Shown here: positions 1 to 10,380 of the stretch, in pieces
Numbering within the stretch: position 1 is the stretch's first letter
Layout of the letters: each line of letters opens with the position of its first letter
Source: Sphingomonas japonica
Lineage (GTDB): Bacteria > Pseudomonadota > Alphaproteobacteria > Sphingomonadales > Sphingomonadaceae
Reading direction: 5' to 3'
DNA: 64,000 nucleotides
Assembly: GCF_006346325.1 (NCBI RefSeq)
Contig: NZ_VDYR01000001.1
Location: forward strand, 1,178,001-1,242,000
Translations under genes and position numbers: made by a program
The notes under the pieces: model-generated
Databases searched by the model: none
What the model was told of the DNA's origin: nothing
The model's input: the letters and a program-made list of their open reading frames with translations, nothing else

Positions 1-180
1 CGGCGCCTGGCGTGCCGCCGCCAGAGGGATCCCTGCAACCGGCGTAATCGCCAATGTTCGCAATATCATGCGACGATCGACTGTAGCCATGGCACGGCTG
101 ATGCGACAGCCCGCCTGGCAATGCAATTGCGACAGCGGCGATGCGACGGGATCATGCGACAGCTTGCCCCGACTCGCAGC

Positions 181-195
181 GTTCCCTACCTGTTC
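181..195 (+). promoter_or_regulatory. LexA (SOS) box upstream of uvrD
   Basis: The sequence is GTTCCCTACCTGTTC, an exact GTTC-N7-GTTC direct repeat, the established LexA site of alphaproteobacteria. It ends 4 bases before the ATG at 200. A similar site, GTTCCTCACTTGTTC, lies upstream of recA. A possible promoter overlaps it: TTGCCC at 164-169, a 17-base spacer, then TACCTG at 187-192. That would start the transcript at about the ATG, giving a leaderless message. The site is seen directly; the regulation is inferred. Confidence 0.75.
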
Positions 196-199
196 ACCG

Positions 200-2488
200 A
201 TGTCGCTTCCCGCACCCAGCCCCGATGATCCGCCGTACCTGCGCGGCCTCAATGCCCCGCAGCGTGAAGCGGTGCTGACCACCGACGGCCCGGTGCTGGT
301 GCTGGCCGGCGCGGGCACCGGCAAGACGGCGGCGCTCACTGCCCGGCTCGCGCACCTGCTGTACACGCGCAAGGCCTATCCTTCCGAGATCCTGTCGGTC
401 ACCTTCACCAACAAGGCCGCGCGCGAGATGCGCGAGCGCGTCGGGCGGCTGGTCGGCGATGTGGTCGAGGGCATGCCGTGGCTTGGCACCTTCCATGCGA
501 TCGGCGCCAGGATGCTGCGCCGCCATGCCGAGCTGGTGGGCCTGCAATCCAATTTCACCATCCTCGACACGGACGATCAGCTTCGCCTGCTCAAGCAACT
601 GATCGTCGCCGCCGACATCGACGAGAAACGCTTTCCCGCGCGTGCGCTGGGTGGCCTGATCGACGGCTGGAAGAACAAGGGGATGACCCCCGCAGATCTC
701 GACGCGGGCGAGTCCGAGCTCTACGCGAACGGTCGCGGACAGGAACTCTACGCCGCGTATCAAGCGCGGTTGAAGGCACTGAATGCCTGCGATTTCGGCG
801 ACCTGCTGCTCCACGTCCTCGTCATCCTGCGTTCGCATCGCGAGGTGCTCGAACAGTATCAGAACCGCTTCCGCTACATCATGGTCGACGAGTATCAGGA
901 CACCAACAGCGTCCAGTATCTCTGGCTCCGCCTGCTCGCGCAGGAGCGCAAGAACATCGCCTGCGTCGGCGACGACGACCAGTCGATCTATTCGTGGCGC
1001 GGCGCGCAGGTCGAGAACATCCTCAAATTCGAGCGCGATTTTCCGGGCGCAAAGGTCATCCGCCTCGAACAGAATTACCGGTCCACCCCGCATATCCTCG
1101 GCGCCGCATCGGGCGTCATCGCCAATAATGGCGGGCGGCTCGGCAAGACCTTGTGGACCGAGCTCGACGCCGGCGACAAGGTTCGAGTCGTCGGCGTGTG
1201 GGACGGCCCCGAGGAAGCGCGCCGCGTCGGGGAGGAGATCGAGGGCTGCCAGCGTTCCGGCAAAACTCTCGATGACATGGCGATTCTGGTCCGCGCGCAG
1301 CACCAGACCCGCGAGTTCGAGGACCGCTTCATCGCGATCGGTATGCCCTACCGCATCGTCGGCGGCTTCCGCTTCTACGAACGCGCCGAGATACGCGACG
1401 CGCTCGCCTATCTCCGCGTCGTCGCGCAGCCCGCCGACGATCTCGCCTTCGAACGCATCGTCAACGTGCCCAAGCGCGGCCTGGGCGACAAGGCCGTGGC
1501 CAAGGTTCACCAGCTGGCGCGTGCGCAGGGCGTCCCGCTGTTGTCCGCCGCCGCGCGCATCCTCGATACCGACGAGCTCACGCCGCAGGCCCGCCGCTCG
1601 CTCGGCAATCTGGTCGGCGACATCGCGCGCTGGCGCTCGATGGGCGAAACGCTCCCTCACCCCGAGCTCGCGCGGCAGCTGCTCGACGAAAGCGGCTACA
1701 CCGCGATGTGGCAGGCGGAAAAGTCGGCCGAAGCCGCCGGTCGCCTCGAGAACCTGAGCGAACTCGTCCGTGCGATGGAGGAATATGAAAGCCTCACCGC
1801 GTTCCTCGAACATGTCAGCCTGGTCATGGACAACGACGCCAGCGCCGACGATCCCAAGGTCACGATCATGACGATCCATGCCGCCAAGGGGCTCGAGTTC
1901 GATACCGTCTTCCTGGTCGGGTGGGAGGAAGGCATCTTCCCCTCGCAACGCGCACTCGACGAAGGCGGGCTCGCCAGCCTGGAGGAGGAACGCCGCCTCG
2001 CCTATGTCGCGATCACCCGCGCCCGCCGCCGCGCGACGATCATCCACGCCGCCAATCGCCGCATCTATGGCCAGTGGACGTCGTCGCTTCCCAGCCGGTT
2101 CGTCGGTGAACTGCCACCCGAACATGTGGAGCCCGAAACCACCATGTCGGGCGGCGAAAGCCTGTGGCGCGCCAACTGGTCCGACCGCGCCGATCCGTTC
2201 GCCGACGTCGCGCGCGGCAGCGGACGCGGCCCGGGCTGGCAACGCGCCGCTGGAAGCGGCTCCGGCTTCACTCGCGAAGCCCCGCGCGTCCTCGAAAGCA
2301 AGGCCAGCGCCGTCAGCTTCGCCGCCAAGCCGCGCGGCGACATCACGCTCGGCATGCGCGTGTTTCACCAGAAATTCGGCTACGGCACCGTCGAGGAGAT
2401 CGAGGGCAACAAGCTCGAGATCGATTTCGAACAGTCGGGGCGCAAGCGGGTGATGGACAGCTTCGTCACCACCGCAGATGCTGCCTAG
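200..2488 (+). CDS. uvrD: ATP-dependent DNA helicase, UvrD/PcrA type (SF1A)
   Basis: 3'-5' DNA helicase of nucleotide-excision and mismatch repair, 762 aa with this start. Q-motif NAPQREAV and Walker A AGAGTGKT lie in the first 45 residues. Further motifs follow in UvrD order: FTNKAAREM, DEYQDTN (motif II), GDDDQSIYSWRGA, LEQNYRS, and TIHAAKGLEFD with VAITRAR near the end of the helicase core. The last 45 residues (VFHQKFGYGTV onward) are the Tudor-like tail typical of UvrD/PcrA. The reading frame is open back to 68, but the family N-terminus fits the ATG at 200. A LexA box sits directly upstream. The stop overlaps the dapA stop on the other strand, the two sharing CTAG. Confidence 0.96.
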   Translation: MSLPAPSPDDPPYLRGLNAPQREAVLTTDGPVLVLAGAGTGKTAALTARLAHLLYTRKAYPSEILSVTFTNKAAREMRERVGRLVGDVVEGMPWLGTFHAIGARMLRRHAELVGLQSNFTILDTDDQLRLLKQLIVAADIDEKRFPARALGGLIDGWKNKGMTPADLDAGESELYANGRGQELYAAYQARLKALNACDFGDLLLHVLVILRSHREVLEQYQNRFRYIMVDEYQDTNSVQYLWLRLLAQERKNIACVGDDDQSIYSWRGAQVENILKFERDFPGAKVIRLEQNYRSTPHILGAASGVIANNGGRLGKTLWTELDAGDKVRVVGVWDGPEEARRVGEEIEGCQRSGKTLDDMAILVRAQHQTREFEDRFIAIGMPYRIVGGFRFYERAEIRDALAYLRVVAQPADDLAFERIVNVPKRGLGDKAVAKVHQLARAQGVPLLSAAARILDTDELTPQARRSLGNLVGDIARWRSMGETLPHPELARQLLDESGYTAMWQAEKSAEAAGRLENLSELVRAMEEYESLTAFLEHVSLVMDNDASADDPKVTIMTIHAAKGLEFDTVFLVGWEEGIFPSQRALDEGGLASLEEERRLAYVAITRARRRATIIHAANRRIYGQWTSSLPSRFVGELPPEHVEPETTMSGGESLWRANWSDRADPFADVARGSGRGPGWQRAAGSGSGFTREAPRVLESKASAVSFAAKPRGDITLGMRVFHQKFGYGTVEEIEGNKLEIDFEQSGRKRVMDSFVTTADAA

Positions 2489-3366
2489 ACCAACCCTGCG
2501 GCAGCGAGCGCCTCGTCGACCAGCTGCCGGCTCTGCGCACTCGGCGAAGTCATCGGCAGGCGCAGCTCGTCTGGAAATCCCGGACGGACCCTGGCCAATG
2601 CGTATTTGACCGGTCCCGGCGACGCATCGCTGAACAGCGCGCAGTGCAGCGGGTACAACCGGTCCTGAGAAGCCAGCGCAGTGGCATAGTCCCCCGCCGC
2701 GCACGCCGCCTGAAACGCCGCACACAGCTTCGGCGCGACATTGGCAGTGACCGAGATGCAGCCGACGCCGCCCATCGCCATGAAGGCCAGCGCGGTATCG
2801 TCGTTGCCCGACAGCTGCGCGAATTCCTCGCCGCATAGCGCACGCTGCGCGGACACGCGCGACAACACACCGGTCGCGTCCTTGACGCCGACGATGACGT
2901 CGGGAAACGCCCGCTTGATCCGCGCCATGGTTTCGACCGCGATGTCGGTCACGGTGCGCGCGGGTACGTTGTAGAGCACGATCGGCAGGCCGCCGTCGCG
3001 CGCCAGCACCTCGAAATGGCGGAACACGCCTTCTTGGCTGGGCCGATTATAATAGGGCGGAACCAGCAGGGCCGCGTCGGCGCCGGCGTCGCGCGCGGCG
3101 TGCATGTGCTGAAGCGCGACCGACGTGTCGTTCGAGCCGCAGCCGGCGATCACCGGCACGCGCCCCGCCGCCTGATCGACGCAGACCCCCAGCACATGGT
3201 TGTGCTCGGCGATCGACATCGTCGCCGCCTCACCAGTGGTTCCGCACGGCACCAAGCCCGACGAACCCTCCTCGATCTGCCAGTCGATCAGCGCGCGAAA
3301 CTCGGACTCGGCGAAGCGCCCATTGGCGAAGGGCGTCGCCAGCGCCGTGATCGAACCGGAAAACAT
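2485..3366 (-). CDS. dapA: 4-hydroxy-tetrahydrodipicolinate synthase
   Basis: Condenses pyruvate with aspartate semialdehyde, the first committed step of lysine and meso-diaminopimelate synthesis, in the cytoplasm. The 293 aa match the usual 290-300. Visible family residues are CGTTGEA (Thr43, Thr44), YNVPAR (Tyr132, Arg137), and the Schiff-base lysine in VGVKDATG (Lys162). It is convergent with uvrD, sharing CTAG as overlapping stops, and divergent from the lytic transglycosylase gene across 60 bases. Diaminopimelate supply beside a peptidoglycan enzyme is a sensible pairing, but the two are not co-transcribed. N-acetylneuraminate-lyase-like paralogues are the only alternative; the motifs favour DapA. 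Confidence 0.93.
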   Translation of the reverse strand: MFSGSITALATPFANGRFAESEFRALIDWQIEEGSSGLVPCGTTGEAATMSIAEHNHVLGVCVDQAAGRVPVIAGCGSNDTSVALQHMHAARDAGADAALLVPPYYNRPSQEGVFRHFEVLARDGGLPIVLYNVPARTVTDIAVETMARIKRAFPDVIVGVKDATGVLSRVSAQRALCGEEFAQLSGNDDTALAFMAMGGVGCISVTANVAPKLCAAFQAACAAGDYATALASQDRLYPLHCALFSDASPGPVKYALARVRPGFPDELRLPMTSPSAQSRQLVDEALAAAGLV

Positions 3367-3426
3367 GCGGAAAAAAGTGCCTGTCGATGAAATTGTTCAG
3401 CGACAGATAGGGCGGGATTCCGTATC

Positions 3427-5469
3427 ATGTCCAGCATGCTTACTGTCCATGTGAAGACCGCGTTCCTGGTCATCGGCGCTTCGGGCGCCGCCCTTTCCGC
3501 GCATGCCTTGAATTCCGGCGTGCAGCCCATCGCTTTGTCGGAGCCTGCCGCAGACCCTGTGGCGCCGGCGGCAGTATCGGGCGCCGCGACGCCGCAATCT
3601 GCCAACGCGGCGTATGATCCGCTCAATACCGCGATCGCGACGTGGCAACGGCTTCAGCAATCCGACCGCCTGCCCTTCGGCGACTATGCCAACTTCCTGC
3701 TCGCCCATCCCGGCTGGCCGGGTGAGACCTCGCGGCAAAGCGCTGCCGAAGCAGCGCTCGACAGTGGCGCAGCGCAGCCCGACCTCGTCGTGCGCTTCTT
3801 CAACCGCTTCCAGCCGCGCACCGCCGCGGGGCATGCCCGCTTTGCCGAAGCGCTGGCGGCAAAAGGACAGATCGATGCCGCGCGGGCGCAAGCGCGTGCG
3901 GCGTGGCGCAAGGGATCGCTGCGTCCCCAGGACGAAGCCAAGCTGATCGGCGGCTTCGGCAGCGCCCTTTCACCCGACGATCACGATGCCCGCATGGACA
4001 TGCTGCTGTGGCAAGGCTCGACCAGCAGCGCGCAGCGCCAGATCGCACTGGTGTCGCCGGCGAAGCGCCAGCTGTTCGCGGCGCGGCTCGCCTATCGCAC
4101 CAATTCGCCGGATGCGTCGGTGCTCGGCGGCGCGATTTCGGGCGCGGCGCGGCAAGACCCGGGCTTTCTCGCCGACCGCGCGACATGGCTGCGCGACAAC
4201 AGCCAGAGCCCGGCGGCCCGTGCCTCCCTGGCCCAGCCGCACCAGCTGTCGGCACGGCCCGGCAGCGTCGTCGGATGGTATAAGGTGCTGCTGACCAACG
4301 CCCGCGCCGCCGCCGCCGACAATCAGTTGTCGGTCGCCTTCGACATCGCGCGCCAGGTCGATGATGCCTATCCCCCCGGCACCGACATGGCGATCCAGTC
4401 GCCGGGCGAGCGCGACGTCTATACCGATCTCGTCTGGCTCGCCGGACAGACTGCGCTCAAGCTTAACCGCGCGCGCGACGCGGTCGGGATGTTCGATCGC
4501 TATTCCAAGCCCTATCCCACGCCGCAGACCCGGTCGAAGGGGCTCTATTGGGCAGGCCGCGCGGCCGAGGCGGCAGGCGACCGCACAACCGCCAATCAAT
4601 ATTATGCGCGCGCCGCGGGCTATCGCGACAGCTATTACGGCCAGCTCGGCTCCGAACGCCTGGGCCAGGCGCTGCAGCGGCCGCCCGAGTTCGTCGCCAC
4701 CCCTGTCGCCGGACCGACCCGAACCGCGTTCTACAACAAGGAAACGGTGCGCGTCGCGCAGTTGCTGGGCCGCCTCGGGCGCTATGAGGACCAGTCCAAG
4801 TTCGTCCGCCAGATCGCGGCGGACGCGACCAGCGGCACCGATCATCTGCTCGCGACCGAATTGTCGCAATCGATCGGGCGCCAGGATCTAGCGGTGATGG
4901 TCGGCCGCAGCGCGTTGCAGAACGGCCTGAGCGACTTCACTGCGGCGGGCTATCCCAGCGTGGCAGTCCCCGCAGCACATCAGAATTACTACACGATCAT
5001 CCACGCCATCGCGCGGCAGGAAAGCCAGTTCGATCGCGCCGCGGTCAGCCATGCCGGCGCGCGCGGGATGATGCAGCTGATGCCGGGTACCGCGCGCGAA
5101 CAGGCGGGCAAGCTGGGGCTTTCGTACAATGCCGGATCGCTCACCACCGATACCAATTACAACATCCAGCTGGGATCGAGCTATTTCCAGCGCATGCTCA
5201 GCTATTTCGACGGCAGCTATCCGCTGGCGGTGGCGGCCTATAATGCCGGCCCGGGCAATGTGAACAAATGGCTGCGCGCCAATGGCGATCCGCGCAGCGG
5301 CGGCGATATGGTGCAGTGGGTGGAGGCGATCCCGATCACCGAGACGCGCAATTATGTCCAGCGCGTGCTGGAGAATGCGGTGGTGTACGACCTGCTCAAC
5401 CCCGACAAGTCGCGGTCGCGTGGGCCGACCAATCTCAGCTGGTATCTGGGCAAGTCGCGGCCAGGTTGA
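3427..5469 (+). CDS. Soluble-type lytic murein transglycosylase (Slt70-like)
   Basis: Periplasmic enzyme that cleaves glycan strands of peptidoglycan. It is 680 aa with an N-terminal signal peptide (hydrophobic FLVIGASGAAL, then SAHA). An alpha-helical superhelix with TPR-like repeats spans roughly residues 60-500. The C-terminal SLT catalytic domain (about 515-650) shows ARQESQF with the catalytic Glu532, then GARGMMQLMPGTA and AVAAYNAGPGNV, the standard family signatures. Start could also be the ATG at 3436, three codons on, which leaves a more compact signal peptide. greB starts 11 bases after the stop on the same strand, so the two may be co-transcribed. Confidence 0.93.
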   Translation: MSSMLTVHVKTAFLVIGASGAALSAHALNSGVQPIALSEPAADPVAPAAVSGAATPQSANAAYDPLNTAIATWQRLQQSDRLPFGDYANFLLAHPGWPGETSRQSAAEAALDSGAAQPDLVVRFFNRFQPRTAAGHARFAEALAAKGQIDAARAQARAAWRKGSLRPQDEAKLIGGFGSALSPDDHDARMDMLLWQGSTSSAQRQIALVSPAKRQLFAARLAYRTNSPDASVLGGAISGAARQDPGFLADRATWLRDNSQSPAARASLAQPHQLSARPGSVVGWYKVLLTNARAAAADNQLSVAFDIARQVDDAYPPGTDMAIQSPGERDVYTDLVWLAGQTALKLNRARDAVGMFDRYSKPYPTPQTRSKGLYWAGRAAEAAGDRTTANQYYARAAGYRDSYYGQLGSERLGQALQRPPEFVATPVAGPTRTAFYNKETVRVAQLLGRLGRYEDQSKFVRQIAADATSGTDHLLATELSQSIGRQDLAVMVGRSALQNGLSDFTAAGYPSVAVPAAHQNYYTIIHAIARQESQFDRAAVSHAGARGMMQLMPGTAREQAGKLGLSYNAGSLTTDTNYNIQLGSSYFQRMLSYFDGSYPLAVAAYNAGPGNVNKWLRANGDPRSGGDMVQWVEAIPITETRNYVQRVLENAVVYDLLNPDKSRSRGPTNLSWYLGKSRPG

Positions 5470-5480
5470 TCGGTTCGCCG

Positions 5481-5960
5481 ATGGACCGCCCCAACTATAT
5501 CACGCCGTCCGGCTATACGGCGCTCAAGGACGAATATGACGACCTGCTGACCGGCGAGCGTCCGCGACTGGTTGAGGTCGTGTCGTGGGCCGCCGGCAAT
5601 GGCGATCGGTCCGAAAATGGCGACTATATCTATGGCCGCAAGCGCCTGCGCGAAATCGATCGGCGGCTTGGCTTCCTCGCCCGGCGGATGAAAGCGGCCA
5701 AAGTGGTCGATCCCGCGCGGCAGGAAGATCGCACCCGGGTGTGGTTCGGCGCGACCGTTCGGATCGTCGACGAGGATGAGCGCGAGCGCATCGTGACGAT
5801 GGTGGGCGACGACGAGACAGACGCGGCGGCAGGGCGTATCGGCTGGAACGCGCCGATTGCCCGCGCGCTGCGCGGCGCCGCTGTCGGCGACGTGCGCCGC
5901 GTCACGCTTCCTGCCGGCGAGCGCGAATATGAGGTGATCGCGATTTCCTATCCCGACTGA
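5481..5960 (+). CDS. greB: Transcription elongation factor GreB
   Basis: Stimulates the intrinsic RNA cleavage activity of backtracked RNA polymerase. It is 159 aa, normal for Gre factors. The N-terminal coiled coil carries AAGNGDRSENGDYIYGRK, the GreB-type version of the motif with the acidic residues at the coiled-coil tip, followed by LREIDRR. The C-terminal FKBP-like domain starts around residue 80. The phrase YITPSGYTAL and the ERP preceding the coil also favour GreB over GreA. It starts 11 bases after the transglycosylase gene and ends 18 bases before the NYN gene, all on the same strand. Confidence 0.9.
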   Translation: MDRPNYITPSGYTALKDEYDDLLTGERPRLVEVVSWAAGNGDRSENGDYIYGRKRLREIDRRLGFLARRMKAAKVVDPARQEDRTRVWFGATVRIVDEDERERIVTMVGDDETDAAAGRIGWNAPIARALRGAAVGDVRRVTLPAGEREYEVIAISYPD

Positions 5961-5978
5961 CGGCGCTAGGGGTGCGCA

Positions 5979-6746
5979 ATGCTTATCAACAACACTGCCA
6001 ACGCCCCGACCGGCAACATCGCACTGCTGATCGACGCCGACAATGCCAGCCACGTTCACCTCGATCCGGTGCTGACGGTGCTGGCCGAACTCGGCACGGT
6101 CAACGTCCGGCGCGCTTACGGCAATTGGAAGAAGCCCGGCCTCAAGAACTGGGCCGATCTGTCGCTGCGCCACGGGATCGAGCCCTATCAGCAGTTCGAC
6201 ATCACCAAGGGCAAGAACGCCACCGACATGAAGATGACGATCGATGCGATGGACCTGCTGTTTCGCGGGCGCATCACCGGCTTCGGGATCATGTCGTCCG
6301 ACAGCGATTTCATGCCGCTGGCGCAGCGCATCCGGCAGGAGGGGATTCCCGTCTACGGCTTCGGTACCGAGCGCACACCGTCAGGCTTTCGCGAATCCTG
6401 CACTCGCTTCATCGATGTCGCCAAGCTCGGCGAGGACGTATCGACGATGCCGCTGCCGCCCGCGATCGGCCGCAACGAGACGGCCGCGGCCGAGCCTCCC
6501 AAATCCAACTCAAAGCAGAAGGTCGACAGCGACCTCGTAAAGCTGCTGATCGATGCCTATTCGGCATCCAAGCAGGACGCCAAGAAATTCGCCAGCCTGT
6601 CCGAAGTCGGCCAGCGCGCAGGCAACCGGTCGAGCTTCGACACGCGCAACTACGGCTTTGCGCGACTATCCGACCTGATCGAAGCCGTACCCAATTTCCA
6701 GGTCGAACGCCGCGACAACGGCGTGTTCGTCAAACGCATGCGCTGA
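5979..6746 (+). CDS. NYN-domain (PIN-like) protein with C-terminal OST-HTH/LOTUS-like domain
   Basis: Probable RNA-directed nuclease or RNA-binding protein, 255 aa. Residues about 10-150 form an NYN domain: LLIDADNAS, KNATDMKMTIDAMDLL and SSDSDFMPLA supply the acidic residues expected for the metal site. A charged, low-complexity linker around 160-180 leads to a helix-turn-helix-like tail (about 180-255) ending in FARLSDLIEAVPNFQVERR, as in OST-HTH/LOTUS domains. This two-domain layout is known in bacterial LabA/YacP-like proteins, whose substrates are mostly undefined. It follows greB by 18 bases and is convergent with ettA. Confidence 0.82.
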   Translation: MLINNTANAPTGNIALLIDADNASHVHLDPVLTVLAELGTVNVRRAYGNWKKPGLKNWADLSLRHGIEPYQQFDITKGKNATDMKMTIDAMDLLFRGRITGFGIMSSDSDFMPLAQRIRQEGIPVYGFGTERTPSGFRESCTRFIDVAKLGEDVSTMPLPPAIGRNETAAAEPPKSNSKQKVDSDLVKLLIDAYSASKQDAKKFASLSEVGQRAGNRSSFDTRNYGFARLSDLIEAVPNFQVERRDNGVFVKRMR

Positions 6747-6777
6747 CGCTCCAGGCCGGCCGTCGTCCCGCTGCGGA

Positions 6778-8457
<1,680 letters not shown>

Positions 8458-8561
8458 TGTGGGAACTCCGGGGGATATTCGAATGCGGGAAAGTCGGGCG
8501 CGGACATAGCGATGGGCACGGCAATTGGCAAACCCGGGCGCGGCGTCTAGCGTCCGCGACG

Positions 8562-9935
8562 ATGATCAGGATACTGCTCGCGGCCAGTGCCGCCCTCGCC
8601 TTTGGTACCCCGCTTTCGGCGCAGGACATGAACGCCGTGGCCGCACTGCGCGACGCGGCGCTGTCCGACACACTTGCATATGAGATCACCGAGGGCATCA
8701 CTACCGAGGTGGGCCCGCGGCTCGCCGGAACCGAGGCCGAACAGCGCGCGCGCGACTGGTCAGTCGCCAGGCTCACCGCGCTGGGCTTCCAGAACGTCCG
8801 CGACGAGCCGTTTCCGCTCAAGACCTGGGTGCGCGGCGAGGAGCGCGCCGCGATCGTCAGTCCGTTCCCGCAGCCGCTGGTGCTGACCGCGCTCGGCAAT
8901 TCGGGCGCGACACCGCCGCGCGGGATCGAGGGCGAGATCGTCTATTTCCCGACGATCGCCGATCTGCAGGCAGCGCCCGCGGCCAGCCTCAAGGGCAAGA
9001 TCGCCTTCGTCAGCCATGCTATGACCGCGACGCAGGACGGATCGCAGTACACCACCTATGGCGTCGTCCGCCGCATTGGTCCTAACGTCGCGGCGGAGAA
9101 GGGTGCGGCGGCGATCCTGATCCGGTCGATTGGGACCGACTATCATCGCAATCCGCACGCTGGCGGGACCAACTTCGAGGATGGCGTCAGGCCGATCCCG
9201 GCCGCCGCGCTTGCCCTGCCCGATGCTGAGCAGCTCGAGCGCGTGCTCCGGCGCGGCAAGCCGGTCCGCGTCAAGCTGGTGCTTACCCCGAAGCAGATCG
9301 GCGCCCGGACGTCGGGCAATGTCATCGCGGAAGTTCCGGGCAGCGAACCTGCCGCCGGGATCGTCCTTGTCGCATGTCATCTCGACAGCTGGGACCTCGG
9401 AACCGGCGCGTTTGACGACGCCGCCGGATGCGGCATCGTCGCCGCGGCGGCGAAGCGGATCATGGACGCCGGGCAGCCGCGACGCACCATCCGGGTGCTG
9501 TTCGCCGGATCGGAGGAAGTCGGCGTGTTCGGCGGCAAGGCCTATTTCGAAGCCCACCGCCGCGATCCCCATGTACTGGCCGCCGAATCAGATTTCGGCG
9601 CGGATCGCATCTGGCGGGTCGATTTCAACCTGCCGGCCGCCGCCAAGCCGGTCGGCGATCGGATCGCGACCGCGCTGCTGCCGCTCGGCATTGGGCGCGG
9701 GACGGCGATCGCCGGCGGCGGCGCAGATGTATCGGCAGTGATCGCCAGCGGCGTGGCCGGGATTGACCTGCAACAGCACGGCACGCGCTATTTCGATTAC
9801 CACCACACGCCTGACGATACGCTCGACAAGATCGACCCGGTCCAAATGCGGCAGAATGTGGCGGCGTGGACCGCAATGCTGGCGATCGCCGCCAATGCCC
9901 CCGAAGAAATCGGCGCAGTTCCGGCGCGGAATTAG
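8562..9935 (+). CDS. Exported M28-family zinc peptidase
   Basis: Aminopeptidase-like metalloenzyme, 457 aa, with a cleavable signal peptide ending near LSAQ (about residue 21). A PA-like insert lies roughly at 110-240. The M28 zinc ligands are visible in order: CHLDSW (His, Asp), GAFDDAAG (bridging Asp), GSEEVGVFG (Glu-Glu) and, near the C-terminus, YHHTPDDT (His). This places it with PA-containing periplasmic or secreted carboxypeptidase Q-like and aminopeptidase enzymes that finish peptide breakdown. The exact substrate cannot be read from the sequence. It is divergent from ettA and followed by an independently promoted lipoprotein gene. Confidence 0.88.
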   Translation: MIRILLAASAALAFGTPLSAQDMNAVAALRDAALSDTLAYEITEGITTEVGPRLAGTEAEQRARDWSVARLTALGFQNVRDEPFPLKTWVRGEERAAIVSPFPQPLVLTALGNSGATPPRGIEGEIVYFPTIADLQAAPAASLKGKIAFVSHAMTATQDGSQYTTYGVVRRIGPNVAAEKGAAAILIRSIGTDYHRNPHAGGTNFEDGVRPIPAAALALPDAEQLERVLRRGKPVRVKLVLTPKQIGARTSGNVIAEVPGSEPAAGIVLVACHLDSWDLGTGAFDDAAGCGIVAAAAKRIMDAGQPRRTIRVLFAGSEEVGVFGGKAYFEAHRRDPHVLAAESDFGADRIWRVDFNLPAAAKPVGDRIATALLPLGIGRGTAIAGGGADVSAVIASGVAGIDLQQHGTRYFDYHHTPDDTLDKIDPVQMRQNVAAWTAMLAIAANAPEEIGAVPARN

Positions 9936-9979
9936 GCCATGTTTCGGCCATCATGCGACGGGCTGCGGCTAATTTGCGA

Positions 9980-10007
9980 TTGACGCACGCGTAGCGCACG
10001 CTAATGC
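9980..10007 (+). promoter_or_regulatory. Sigma-70-like promoter for the Met-rich lipoprotein
   Basis: TTGACG (9980-9985), a 16-base spacer and TAATGC (10002-10007) resemble a housekeeping promoter. It lies about 60 bases before the start codon of the small lipoprotein gene. Together with the terminator at 10381 it would make a monocistronic transcript of roughly 400 bases. Confidence 0.5.
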
Positions 10008-10066
10008 GGCAGCTTCGCGACGGCATTCGGGCCGGCCGCGAAATGGATTTGCTTGGGAGCAACCGA

Positions 10067-10336
10067 ATGAAGAAGATCGTCTTTATCGCTGCTGCCGCCG
10101 GCCTGATGTCTCTGGCGGCGTGCGGTCAGGGTACCCCTGAGGAGCAGGCGGGCGACGCCATGGCGGACAACCTGGAAATGCAGGCTGACAACATGGAAAT
10201 GATGGCCGACAACGCCACCACTGAAGCCGGCGAGATGATGTACGACAACGCTGCCGACAATCTCGAGATGATGGCCGACAACGCTGACGACATCGGCGAG
10301 ATGGACGGCAACATGGCCATGGAAAACGCCATGTAA
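10067..10336 (+). CDS. Small acidic, methionine-rich repeat lipoprotein
   Basis: Encodes 89 aa. Residues 1-20 are a lipoprotein signal with lipobox SLAAC. The mature part is almost entirely Met, Asp, Glu, Asn and Ala, built from imperfect repeats around the cores ADNxEMMADN and GEMM/GEMD, with no aromatic residue except one Tyr. A good ribosome-binding site (GGGAG) lies 7 bases before the ATG. It is flanked by its own promoter and a strong terminator, so it is probably abundant and monocistronic. I do not recognise a family. Methionine-rich acidic tails can bind copper or silver, but that is speculation here. Confidence 0.72.
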   Translation: MKKIVFIAAAAGLMSLAACGQGTPEEQAGDAMADNLEMQADNMEMMADNATTEAGEMMYDNAADNLEMMADNADDIGEMDGNMAMENAM

Positions 10337-10380
10337 TCGGATCGCCTGCGGCATCGTCCGCAGGCAATGGCTCGCAAGAG

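Noticed and set aside
68..159. Four copies of ATGCGAC (68, 101, 141, 153) before uvrD
   Set aside because: Irregular spacing, and the heptamer recurs elsewhere (about 9953 and 32741); probably composition.
194..2836. Long open frame of about 880 codons on the minus strand over uvrD
   Set aside because: Antisense to clear UvrD motifs; low-complexity Ala/Arg-rich product typical of mirror frames in high-GC codons.
3381..3406. CTGTCG...CGACAG inverted repeat between dapA and the transglycosylase gene
   Set aside because: Short arms, 14-base loop and no conserved motif or T-run.
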